Assembly (NCBI RefSeq): GCF_000011085.1
Contig: NC_006395.1
Span: 186,001 to 250,000 of the forward strand
Reading direction: 5' to 3'
Length of the DNA stretch: 64,000 nucleotides
From: Haloarcula marismortui ATCC 43049
GTDB lineage: Archaea; Halobacteriota; Halobacteria; Halobacteriales; Haloarculaceae
The translations under genes were made by a program, and so were the position numbers. Of this stretch, positions 45,897-54,748 are shown piece after piece (within the stretch, counting starts at the first letter, position 1; the number at the start of each line of letters is the position of its first letter). The notes beneath the pieces are model-generated. The model made no database searches. It saw nothing but the letters and a program-made list of their open reading frames with translations, and was not told the origin of the DNA.

Positions 45897-48800
45897 CTAT
45901 CTATCTAGATGCTGTGCCGTTCTCTCTTCGCCAAACAACTCCTCAAGTAGTTTCCGGACAGCTACCCGAAGGTGGTGGCTGAACGTCGGCTGTGATATAT
46001 CGAGTGTATCAGCGATTTCCTGACCGGTCTTGTCCCGGGGAGATTGATAGAATCCGCTATAAAAGGCTGCAAGCAGGACCTCAAACTGCCGAGGGGTTAG
46101 CTGTGCTGTCAGTTCTGAGTAGAATGACTCGCGGGTTTGGACACTACGTTCCCGCTTGTGACGGCTGACGAGTTCGATGTCCGGACATGAACGCCGTAAC
46201 TCAGCAATGAGTTGGCGAATATCGACAGTCTGTGGAACCTCAATCTGAATCTTCAGCGTCTTCCCATCAGACTGGATCAATTGCGGGGCTCCTCCTTGCT
46301 CGGCGACTGTCAGTGCGAGTTGTGTACCCGAGACTGTCGCTTCGAACAAACTCGTATCTTCTGTGTCGGTTAGACACTCTATTCGCTCAATCCGAGGGAG
46401 GGTATCCAAGCACGCTTGTAGATCTTCTGAGGGAGCGTCAGTGCTGAAAAACACGATACAGCTGGCATCTCCCTGTGGGACGATCCCCTCGAATGATATC
46501 TCTGCATCGACGACGCCCGCGATCCGATGGAGGATATCATCGGATTCGGTTGCTTCCAGTTGAAGCTCGACAGCCCGATCCGCGACGAGCCCTTGCTTCG
46601 TCTCAATGCTGTTAATGGCGTATCCAACCGTCTCACTCACTTCCTCGAGTACTGACTGTGTCGGCAGATCGAAAACGTTCGGCGCTTTCGCGTACACAGT
46701 CAGGATCCCATATGAGAGCTGCTGATAGCTGAGTGGAATACTGACGACTGATTGGAACCCGCGTTCCAGTAGCCGCCGCTGCCACCCCTTCCCTCTGAGC
46801 CCGTCCGCGATGTTGTTGTTCAGCGTCTGCTCGTTCGTCCGGGCTGTCTGGACTGCTGGTGGAGGCGGTGTTTCATTCGAAGGTGTGCGGGATTCTTCGA
46901 GAAAGCCACGGTCGGTTCCTGCCCACGTCCGTGGCGTGACACGGTCAGTATCGGATTCGTATTCACCGATCCAGGCAAACGAACAGATGTCGGACGCGAC
47001 TAACTGGTCACACACTGCCTGCTCTATCTCTGAGCGACTGTCTGCCCTGAGCACTCGCTCGTGAATTTTCTGACTCAACTCTGTCAACCGGTTCATCTGC
47101 TCAAGCTGCACCGTCTGTTGCTCCAGATCGCGTTGCCTATCTTCGAGTTCCGTCTCGTAGTTCAGCCTATCGAACGCCGTTCGAATAGTCGCCCCGAGGA
47201 GTTCGGTAATTCGACGAGTCTGGGTATCGAACTCGCCGCCGATTGTGTCGCCCGCTCGAAGTACCCCATGGTCACCCAGCGGGACAAAGACGGCTTTTCC
47301 ATCAGTCGTCGTGCTCTCGCCCGATTCCGAGGCCGAGTTCTCGTCGCAGATTATAGTTTCCTCGGTAAAGAAGGCCGAACTTACGAAGCTATCACCGTCT
47401 GCTGGGATAGCTTGGTGTTCCTCGGTCTCCGTCGTCGAAAGCGGGCGAAAAGTGTTCGTCTCGCTGTCGAACGCGTACAGCACAACCTCAGGGAGACCGA
47501 TGATATCACGGGTCCGCGAGACAACAATTTGCGCGGCTTCCTCCTCTGAAGTCACGCCCAGGAGGTCTGTTGCGGTTTCGTACAGCTGTGTAAAGCCCAT
47601 CTCAGCCCGCTGTGTCTGTAATTCGTTTCCGATCCACTTGCTTAGCAGGTCCACGAGCGTTACGTCCCAGTCCGAAAACCCGGTCCCGCTCGTCCCGGAC
47701 CCGTAGAAACAGAGCGTCCCATAGATACTCCCACCCACAGTGAGTGGCGTGCCGAGATACCGATCGACTTTGTCATCCCACATGTGGTCTCGACTATCGT
47801 CGCCGCAGTCGGCAGCAACGTCAGTCATCACGACCGTCTCCCCGTCTTTGATAGCTTTCGCGCAGGGGGTTTCCGACAACGGAATCGTTCCGCCTGAAAA
47901 AATCGTTTCCTCTGGTGTCTGGAGCACCTCGAAATCGTATTCCATTCCATTTATATGAGAAAGTGTCGCGTACTCGGTTCCAAGCACGCTACGGCCGACT
48001 TGCATGAGGTCCGCTATCTGTTCTTGTAGCGCCCCGTCCCGTGCTGTGAACACTTCGGTAATCGTCCGCAGGACTTCCTCCCGCATTTCGAGTTCGGCAC
48101 GTGTTGCAGTTGAATGGAGCCCATCGGCGACAATCTCAGCAAGCTCTGTCAGTACTGTCTGCTCCGCCTCGTCAAACGCGAAGGGTGTGTCTGCGTATAT
48201 CGAAATCACGCTCTGTACTGATCCTGTGTACTGGATCGGGAGAACGATCATCGACCGGAACCCGTACTCCGATGCGAGTTCCTGCCATGGCTGGACAGAC
48301 GAACCAGTCCTGATATCAGACGCCACCTGCTGTTCGCCGGTTTCGATTGCGTGGCCGAACGGTCCGTCATCGAACACTGAGCGGTCATAGCGAGAGAGCA
48401 TCGCTTCGACGTATTCGAGTGCGTCGCCACCGCCAGCGGTGGGAACGATGTCGCCTGACTCGTTTTTCTCACCGATCCAGGCAAACTGGTAGGCATCCGA
48501 ACTGGTCAGAATTTCACAGACAGCCGCTTTGATCTCTTCGGCTGTTGACGCCCTCAGCACTTGGCGATTTATCTCCCGGAACAGGGAATTAATCCGAGAT
48601 AACCGCGCCGTTTCCCGTCGGAATCGGTACGATTCGACTGCGTTCTCGATTCTGTTTGTGAGCACTGCGTACTGCTCCGGCCCACCACCTTTGACGAAGT
48701 AGTCGGTGACACCGGCCGAAACCGCTTCACTGGCGAGTTTCTCGCTTCCCTGGCCTGTCAGCAGAATAAATGGGAGGTCACCGTTAGACCGTCGTACCGT

Positions 48801-49061
48801 CTCTACGAATTCAATCCCGTCAGCTTCGGGCATCTCGTAGTCACTGACGATACAGTCGATCGACTCGGAATCGAAGTAGCTGAGGGCATCATCGACGCTT
48901 GCGGCCTCAATTACCTCGATACGGTCGTTCTCGTGTTCCAGCAGTTCTGCCGTGGTCTGCCGGAACTCCCCGTAGTCATCGACTAACAGCACCTTGATTT
49001 TCGGGGCTTCCGTCCCACTATCCGTTGGTGCCGGTCCGGTTTCACCGGCCAACTTCCGCAT
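45897..49061 (-). CDS. Receiver-multi-GAF-HTH-10 transcriptional regulator
   Basis: A 1054-residue signalling protein. Residues 21-140 form a response-regulator receiver (VLLVDD acidic pocket; phospho-acceptor D74 in CIVSDYEMP; conserved Lys in DYFVKGG). Residues about 160-820 hold four GAF-like domains, two opening with SDAYQFAWIGE or SDICSFAWIGE. The last 230 residues are the bacterio-opsin-activator pattern: an alpha/beta domain, then HTH-10 (LTPRQFEVLLAAFYSGFYQSPR, EIADTLDISQPTFSHHLRVAVRKLL). It would integrate phosphorelay and small-molecule or redox inputs into transcription. No cognate histidine kinase is adjacent. Confidence 0.92.
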   Translation of the reverse strand: MRKLAGETGPAPTDSGTEAPKIKVLLVDDYGEFRQTTAELLEHENDRIEVIEAASVDDALSYFDSESIDCIVSDYEMPEADGIEFVETVRRSNGDLPFILLTGQGSEKLASEAVSAGVTDYFVKGGGPEQYAVLTNRIENAVESYRFRRETARLSRINSLFREINRQVLRASTAEEIKAAVCEILTSSDAYQFAWIGEKNESGDIVPTAGGGDALEYVEAMLSRYDRSVFDDGPFGHAIETGEQQVASDIRTGSSVQPWQELASEYGFRSMIVLPIQYTGSVQSVISIYADTPFAFDEAEQTVLTELAEIVADGLHSTATRAELEMREEVLRTITEVFTARDGALQEQIADLMQVGRSVLGTEYATLSHINGMEYDFEVLQTPEETIFSGGTIPLSETPCAKAIKDGETVVMTDVAADCGDDSRDHMWDDKVDRYLGTPLTVGGSIYGTLCFYGSGTSGTGFSDWDVTLVDLLSKWIGNELQTQRAEMGFTQLYETATDLLGVTSEEEAAQIVVSRTRDIIGLPEVVLYAFDSETNTFRPLSTTETEEHQAIPADGDSFVSSAFFTEETIICDENSASESGESTTTDGKAVFVPLGDHGVLRAGDTIGGEFDTQTRRITELLGATIRTAFDRLNYETELEDRQRDLEQQTVQLEQMNRLTELSQKIHERVLRADSRSEIEQAVCDQLVASDICSFAWIGEYESDTDRVTPRTWAGTDRGFLEESRTPSNETPPPPAVQTARTNEQTLNNNIADGLRGKGWQRRLLERGFQSVVSIPLSYQQLSYGILTVYAKAPNVFDLPTQSVLEEVSETVGYAINSIETKQGLVADRAVELQLEATESDDILHRIAGVVDAEISFEGIVPQGDASCIVFFSTDAPSEDLQACLDTLPRIERIECLTDTEDTSLFEATVSGTQLALTVAEQGGAPQLIQSDGKTLKIQIEVPQTVDIRQLIAELRRSCPDIELVSRHKRERSVQTRESFYSELTAQLTPRQFEVLLAAFYSGFYQSPRDKTGQEIADTLDISQPTFSHHLRVAVRKLLEELFGEERTAQHLDR

Positions 49062-49608
49062 ACTATACTACTTACGCGACAGCCCGTATAAACGTTTGAC
49101 TTGGTTGCAACGCAGCCATTGTTCTGCCTCTGCTAGTCACTGTCTCCCTTGAAAAACTCGGTCCAACCCGAATCAGTAGGTAGTTCATATTCTTACAAGC
49201 ATACAAACACTACGCTCTCCGAACCAATGGTTCCCGACCCGAGTTATTAGAAATTTATATATTCTAGTAGTGTTGAACTTTGAATATCTTCTCGTCGATA
49301 TGCTATCGTACAGATATCAAATGTGGTAAGAAACGGTCCGTATTGAGATTAAATCAAACCTGGATTTAGCTCTGTAAATATCGACTACATAATAATATGG
49401 GAGAAATACCAGATAAGAATGATAACGCATTTACTAGCATATGTGTGATAATAATTCCATTTGCGAATAATTCTCTTCCCCCACTCACATTCGTCTATGA
49501 CCAAAGTACACACTGAGGGTGTGTAGACTATCGGAGTTAGGGCTCACGTACACTGTGCGTACACCAGGCGTCAAAAACTATTACTGAACAGGCCGAAACG
49601 ACTGAACA
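49062..49608. other. AT-rich intergenic region
   Basis: About 0.55 kb between divergent genes. It is strongly AT-rich between 49240 and 49460. No gene or repeat was recognised; it must carry promoters for the sensor-regulator and for the rdfA operon. Confidence 0.4.
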
Positions 49609-50256
49609 ATGGCTGTTGACTCCGGTTGCAAAGTAGATGCGGTTATCGATAAGTACGGGCTGGCGTCAGCGGACCCCGTCTACGAGTCCCTTGACGATGG
49701 CCTGCTCGCACGCTGGACAGGCGCCGATGACCGGACCGAAATGGGGTATCGGTCGTTGACAGTGTGGTTCAACAAACGACTCCTCAAACAGGTGTATACT
49801 GAACACGGTCGTGAAGCCCTTGATACCCGTATAGACAGCGACTACGAGACGTTATGTGGCGATGACGACTTACAACGGGACGAACTCATCGAGCGACTGC
49901 AAGCTACAGGCATCCCTGGTGCGTCGCTCCATGATGATATGGTGTCGTGGGGGACGATGCGAACACATCTCAACGACTGTCTGGACGGTGAAAAAGAGCC
50001 ACAGAAGGCGACAACTAACTGGGAGCGTGAGAGCGTGGCAACGGCCAAGACGGTTGTCGAACAGAAGGCCGAAACGGCACTGTCATCGCTCGCGAAGAAA
50101 GGCGACATCGACGGCGGTGACACCGCGGAGATTGAGGCCCAGGTACAACTTGGATGTCCAGACTGTCCGACCCGCGTTCCGTTCGCTGTCGCACTTGAGC
50201 GTGGGTACGTCTGTAAGCAACACCGGAGCGCGAATCTGTCAGCACACAACTCATGA
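49609..50256 (+). CDS. rdfA: Rod-determining factor RdfA-like protein
   Basis: A 215-residue protein. The N-terminus reads SGCKVDAVIDKYGLASADPVYESLDDGLLARWTG, then RSLTVWFNKRLLKQVY, features of the haloarchaeal RdfA family. A central charged helical region follows. A C-terminal zinc-finger-like element has C-x2-C (LGCPDCPTRVPF) and C-x2-H (YVCKQHRS). In Haloferax volcanii RdfA is required for rod-shaped cells and is encoded with an SMC-like gene and ddfA; here the same neighbour follows with a four-base overlap (ATGA at 50253). A regulatory role in cell shape is therefore likely. Confidence 0.8.
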   Translation: MAVDSGCKVDAVIDKYGLASADPVYESLDDGLLARWTGADDRTEMGYRSLTVWFNKRLLKQVYTEHGREALDTRIDSDYETLCGDDDLQRDELIERLQATGIPGASLHDDMVSWGTMRTHLNDCLDGEKEPQKATTNWERESVATAKTVVEQKAETALSSLAKKGDIDGGDTAEIEAQVQLGCPDCPTRVPFAVALERGYVCKQHRSANLSAHNS

Positions 50257-52043
50257 CTTGGAACATCGACATCGAACGAATCGCAGGTATACTTGATGGG
50301 TCGGCAACGATAGCGCCGGGAGTAAACGTCGTCCGTGGTTCGAACTGGCAGGGGAAATCGAGCTTCATCGAAGCAATCAAAACGGCCCTTGGCACCTCCA
50401 CAGAATTGACCGAAGGGGCAGAAAGCGGGACAGTACATCTAGAAACACCGACAGGCGTCTATGACGTGGCGCTCACCCGTGAGAACGGTACTGTCGCCCG
50501 ACGCGGTGAGCCATACCTCAGCGACGAGTACGACGTGATACGCGCTGAACTGTTCGCGTGTCTGGACGAGCGCAACGAAGTCCGCCGTGCCGTCCGGGCA
50601 GGAGAAAATCTTGAGGATGTGCTGTTGCGGCCGCTCGACTTCCAGAATATCGACGCACAGATCGAGACGTTACAGCGAGAGCGCGAACAGATCGAAACAG
50701 AACTTACGCAGGCACGCGAGGCGAAAAAGCGGATTCCCAGTGTTCAAGAGAAAGTGACACGGCTAGAAAACGAAATTGAAGATTTGCAGGCCAAACGTGA
50801 GACGATCGACAGTGAGGCAGGAAGCGACGACAGTTCGGAGTCGGTCCGCCGTCAGCTCAGCCAAGCACGAACTGAACAGAATCAGGCGCAAAACCGCGTC
50901 GAACGACTTGAGCAGAGTATCGAGCGGACGGAACAGCGTCTTTCGGAGCGCCAAGATGATCTTGATGCTCTCGAAATCCCGGAGTACAATGACGTTGCAG
51001 ACAAACTTTCGGAGGCGAGGGAGTCCCTCTCACAAGTAGAGCGAGACGCCGAGGTACTCCAGTCCGTCTACTCCGCCACCGAAATGGTACTCAGTGAAGA
51101 CCGACTGGACCTGCTTACCGAGGTGGAGCGTGATATCGACGAGGACACCGTTGCCTGTTGGACATGCGGCAGCGAGACAACACGAGCGGACCTGGCTGAC
51201 CGGCTGGACGCTCTTGGGAGCGAACTCACGGCGCTTCGCGCCCAGAAGGAGACCTACCGAGATACTGTCGAGGAACTGGAAACACAGCGCGAGGAAATCA
51301 GCCAGGCTCGCCAGCGAAAAGCCGATTTAGAAGAAGACATCGCTGAGTTGAAGACGACGCTGGCCGACCGGAAACAAAGCCTCGATGCAGCCAGAAGCAG
51401 GCTCGAAAAGGCCCAAGGGGACGTGGAGCGGCTTTCCGATCACGTTGATGCGGCCGTGGCGGAACTTTCGGATGTCGAAAGTGAGATCAAGTACCGCGAG
51501 GCCGAACTCGAAGACACCGCCGACGAACTGGCGCAACTCGAAACGAGAGCGGCCCGCGTCGACACGCTCGAAACCGACCTCGAATCCCTTCGTGACGACC
51601 TCGCGGAACTCCGGGGCCGAAAAGACCGACTCAAGCGTGAGGCACGGGAAGCGTTCGATACGGCGATGCAGGACATCCTTTCCCGATTTGGGACGGGGTT
51701 CGAAACGGCTCGACTCACCGCTGACTTCGATATTGTGGTCGCTCGCGACGGTCAGGAAGCGAGCTTAGATGCCCTCAGCGAGGGGGAACTCGAACTTATT
51801 GGCTTTGTGGCAGCGCTGGCCGGCCGCCAGTCGTTTGATGTTGGCGACGCTGTCCCGCTCTTGCTCGTTGACGGCCTTGGCGGTCTTGACGATGACAATC
51901 TGCACACCCTTATTGAGTACCTACAGCAAGGAACGGAGTATCTGGTGTTCACTGCGTACCCGGAATACACTGCGTTTGACGGACGCGAGATCGACCCGAC
52001 CCGGTGGACTGTTGCGAACGAAAAACAGGCCTCGGCTGACTAG
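50253..52043 (+). CDS. sph: Archaea-specific SMC-related protein (Sph-like) with zinc-hook motif
   Basis: A 596-residue ABC-type ATPase. The N-terminal head has VRGSNWQGKSSFIEAIKTAL (Walker A, near residue 30). Two long coiled coils (about residues 145-290 and 310-470) meet at a C-x2-C turn, VACWTCGSET near residue 300, like the Rad50 zinc hook. The C-terminal head has the signature LSEGELELIGFVAALAG and Walker B LLLVDGLGGLDDD. It is half the size of a true SMC. It overlaps rdfA by four bases, so the two are made together, as in the Haloferax cell-shape operon. Confidence 0.87.
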   Translation: MTWNIDIERIAGILDGSATIAPGVNVVRGSNWQGKSSFIEAIKTALGTSTELTEGAESGTVHLETPTGVYDVALTRENGTVARRGEPYLSDEYDVIRAELFACLDERNEVRRAVRAGENLEDVLLRPLDFQNIDAQIETLQREREQIETELTQAREAKKRIPSVQEKVTRLENEIEDLQAKRETIDSEAGSDDSSESVRRQLSQARTEQNQAQNRVERLEQSIERTEQRLSERQDDLDALEIPEYNDVADKLSEARESLSQVERDAEVLQSVYSATEMVLSEDRLDLLTEVERDIDEDTVACWTCGSETTRADLADRLDALGSELTALRAQKETYRDTVEELETQREEISQARQRKADLEEDIAELKTTLADRKQSLDAARSRLEKAQGDVERLSDHVDAAVAELSDVESEIKYREAELEDTADELAQLETRAARVDTLETDLESLRDDLAELRGRKDRLKREAREAFDTAMQDILSRFGTGFETARLTADFDIVVARDGQEASLDALSEGELELIGFVAALAGRQSFDVGDAVPLLLVDGLGGLDDDNLHTLIEYLQQGTEYLVFTAYPEYTAFDGREIDPTRWTVANEKQASAD

Positions 52044-52199
52044 TCTCTCTTAAGTCGGAGTGTCCGCACCACCGACGCTGATGCCTTGCTTGACTGCATA
52101 CCCTGTTGTTCAAGAACGGAATATACTCTCTAAGAGTATTTTCAATTTTAGGATAATTATACAAAAATACTATCAGTGGTAGGGTTGTTCAACAATCAG

Positions 52200-53024
52200 A
52201 TGGCGACCATTCGGGTAAAAGATTGGACGAAAAATAAATTGAGGCGAATACGGAACGCGGAGTCACACTCGTCGTACGATTCGGTCATCAAAACACTGCT
52301 AAAAGACCGCAAACTCGCAAAGTACACCGACGACGCCTCCAATACAGCGACGAGCGAGTCCGGACAGCCACAGGACGCCGACATCGACAAGGCGTTCGAC
52401 GATCTGACTGTGCTGGCGGAACTAACCGGGAGCCACGACGACGTGTTATTCCTGTGGTGTCCGAACTGCGGGAACGAACTCGTCCATCTCACGGTTGAGC
52501 AACCGCTTGGCCTCTCCGTGTTTGAGATGGAGTGTCAGCGATGTCTTACCCATCTCGACAGTCACGCCATCGTCGCTATTGAACTGCGGTATCCCATCGA
52601 ACAGAAGATGATCGAGGGACAGCTTCAGACGGACCTCAAATCCTGCGTGATAGACTACTGGGACCGGACACTGGAGGCGGTGGCTGACGGGACGCTCGAA
52701 GCAGACACCTCCGCCGCCAGTCTCGTGTGGCAGTTCGACCAGTACTACAAGCAGTTTACCTGGGACTGGCCGACTGACGTTCCGGCTGTCAGCGTTGTCC
52801 CCGGCGTCACGTATCGCAATACCGTGACTGACGAGCGAATCGAAGCCGTCGAAGCTGTCACCGAGAACCGGAACGCGATGGATTCGTACAAAGTCAGACG
52901 GTACACTGTAGACGGCGATGTCCTCTCGGATCGGATAGACAGTAGCACGATTGTCGACTGGGTTGTCAACCGTGAACTGGTCATCACTGAGCAGTCCGTG
53001 GAAACGACCAAACCGGCGACGTAA
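52200..53024 (+). CDS. Ribbon-helix-helix/zinc-ribbon protein at the ddfA position
   Basis: A 274-residue protein from the ATG at 52200; the upstream GTG-type start at 52176 adds non-conserved residues. The first 40 residues (MATIRVKDWTKNKLRRIRN and SSYDSVIKTLLKDRKL) look like an antitoxin-type ribbon-helix-helix. Two C-x2-C pairs, LWCPNCGNEL and MECQRCLTHL, form a zinc ribbon near residues 90-120. The rest is helical then beta-rich. A TATA-like AATTATAC at about 52155-52162 suggests its own promoter. By position after rdfA and sph it corresponds to ddfA (disk-determining factor), but I cannot confirm homology. Confidence 0.6.
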   Translation: MATIRVKDWTKNKLRRIRNAESHSSYDSVIKTLLKDRKLAKYTDDASNTATSESGQPQDADIDKAFDDLTVLAELTGSHDDVLFLWCPNCGNELVHLTVEQPLGLSVFEMECQRCLTHLDSHAIVAIELRYPIEQKMIEGQLQTDLKSCVIDYWDRTLEAVADGTLEADTSAASLVWQFDQYYKQFTWDWPTDVPAVSVVPGVTYRNTVTDERIEAVEAVTENRNAMDSYKVRRYTVDGDVLSDRIDSSTIVDWVVNRELVITEQSVETTKPAT

Positions 53025-53438
53025 GGGACCTTGGTGCCGCGTACTTTATTTTATCGCTGGTGTATGTGGCGTTCCTCTCAAAACGCCCCGTGGTTTGCTG
53101 GATGCTGATCTGAGTGGGGGTATATTTTCGCCTCGAAGTACCCCTCCCTCGCAGTCCTAAATCTAAAGATTGGACAATATTCTGAATATTATGGTCTGTA
53201 CGGTCGGCAATGAGTGCGAAAAATATCTTGTCTTGGTTATTGGGCCGCTTATAATATGGAATAACCTTAGGTAATATATAAGGTATATCGAGGCTACTGA
53301 AGACACTCATGACGTTTGTCGACAACAGTTATACGACATCAGTGACCTCTTTTCTAGCATGATTAGGCTGGTTGGATGCATGCGTTTCACTAGTTGCATC
53401 TCCGTGCATATCCAGAGTTGCAAGCGAGGGAGTGACCT
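53025..53438. other. Intergenic region, nothing recognised
   Basis: About 0.41 kb, AT-rich in its second half. No coherent frame, repeat or RNA gene is visible. Confidence 0.4.
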
Positions 53439-54287
53439 GTGAGCAAAGCGACGCACCCTCACACGCTCAAACTCCCGCGTGAGGAACACGGATTGGCGAC
53501 CTCGAAGGCAGCGACCAGACGGATACAGGGAATCCTTCCGGTGTTTCTGGAGAACAAGATCACGGAGGCGGAGGCCAATGGACTGGTCGTGCCGCTTGAT
53601 GGCAGCATCGAATCGACGGTTGCGGCGGCGCTAGCTGTCGACGGTATCGGGGCCGACTACGTGACCGGACTGGTGATGCCGGTACAGCTAAGCGATGAAG
53701 GGCCTGCCCGGACGGCTGAAACCGTCGCGTCGCTGCTGGATATCGACTGTCACCGGCTCAACCTGCAGCCGGTACTGACGGCGTTCCAGCGGGTCGTCGG
53801 TGAAACCGGTGAGCCGACCGACGACCTCGTGGCGATGCAAAACGCCGGCGAACGCTTCCGGATGGCGTGTAAGTACTACGTCGCAAACACCAGAAACGAA
53901 CTCGTCGTTGGGACGGTCTCCCGGACTGACCGACTGCTGGGTTCCGTTGCGAAACACGGCGAGAACGGCGTGGACCTGTCGCTGTTTGGCGACCTCTATC
54001 GAACTGAGATCGAGGCCCTTGCTGATGCGCTCGCGGTTCCATCGAACCTACTCGACCAGTCTTCACGTTTAATGGAGCACACTGGTGCAACTGATGCGGC
54101 GGAGCTGGGCATCGACCAGCGAGACCTCGACAGCATCCTCCACTTCGCGATTGATAGGGGCTGCTCCGCGTCGACAGTGGCCGACAAAGTCGGTGTTGGC
54201 GAATCTGTCGTCGAGCGAACGATTCAGTGGTGTGCCAGTACGCGCCACAAGCGACACACGCCACCAAAGCCCTCGATGGATAACTGA
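53439..54287 (+). CDS. NAD synthetase (NadE)-like protein with degraded catalytic motif
   Basis: A 282-residue protein from a GTG at 53439, about the length of archaeal NadE. Its order of segments follows NadE throughout. However, the ATP-pyrophosphatase loop that is SGGxDS in active enzymes reads PLDGSIESTVAAALAVDG (about residues 49-66), and the usual GT(D/E) and P-x-A-x-L acidic motifs are altered (VVGTVSRTDRLLGSV, then LLDQSSRLMEHTGATDAAELG). The C-terminal helical HTH-like segment matches archaeal NadE. It is probably a non-catalytic paralogue. It follows the cell-shape genes on the same strand. Confidence 0.78.
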   Translation: MSKATHPHTLKLPREEHGLATSKAATRRIQGILPVFLENKITEAEANGLVVPLDGSIESTVAAALAVDGIGADYVTGLVMPVQLSDEGPARTAETVASLLDIDCHRLNLQPVLTAFQRVVGETGEPTDDLVAMQNAGERFRMACKYYVANTRNELVVGTVSRTDRLLGSVAKHGENGVDLSLFGDLYRTEIEALADALAVPSNLLDQSSRLMEHTGATDAAELGIDQRDLDSILHFAIDRGCSASTVADKVGVGESVVERTIQWCASTRHKRHTPPKPSMDN

Positions 54288-54431
54288 TACTCTCGGCTGT
54301 CTGTCTGTGGCGTCTTTCGCCACCCAGGGGTCGCAAATCTCTCACAATATGGACGGCCAACAGTATGAGCCACACCGTGGTATTTCTGTGAGCAAAGCAG
54401 TTAACAGCTATACTCCGCGATTCTCACATCC

Positions 54432-54629
54432 ATGCAGGCCGACCCCAAGGAGATAATCGATATCGGCGACAGGCTACTGTCGGAGTATCCTGAACTGTTT
54501 ACTGAGCAGTACGAGACAAACACTCGTCTCGTTCAGCGACTTGCCAGCGTGGATTCGTTTCGTACACAAACCCGACTCACCAGATACATCACCCGCAAAA
54601 AACGGACACGGAACGGCTCGCAAAGCTGA
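54432..54629 (+). CDS. Divergent second ribosomal protein S17e
   Basis: A 65-residue protein with the S17e layout: an N-terminal helix (EIIDIGDRLLSEYPELFTEQYETN) and the terminal pattern SVDSFRTQTRLTRYITRKKR, which matches the family's NIESKxVRNRIAGYVTRK. The normal S17e start (AIKP-type) is replaced by MQADPKE, and several conserved positions differ. It therefore looks like a paralogue, not the housekeeping gene. It lies 144 bp after the NadE-like gene. It could mark a specialised ribosome or have left the ribosome for another role. Confidence 0.72.
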   Translation: MQADPKEIIDIGDRLLSEYPELFTEQYETNTRLVQRLASVDSFRTQTRLTRYITRKKRTRNGSQS

Positions 54630-54748
54630 GGTCACTACGAAGCACACGCGCCACACGGAGCGCCACACGTCTGTGGCCGGATTGTCTGCACTCGGCGTCC
54701 ATCCCGATATGAGGACCTTCTTTATGTAGAGACCGTCTTGCAGGACGT

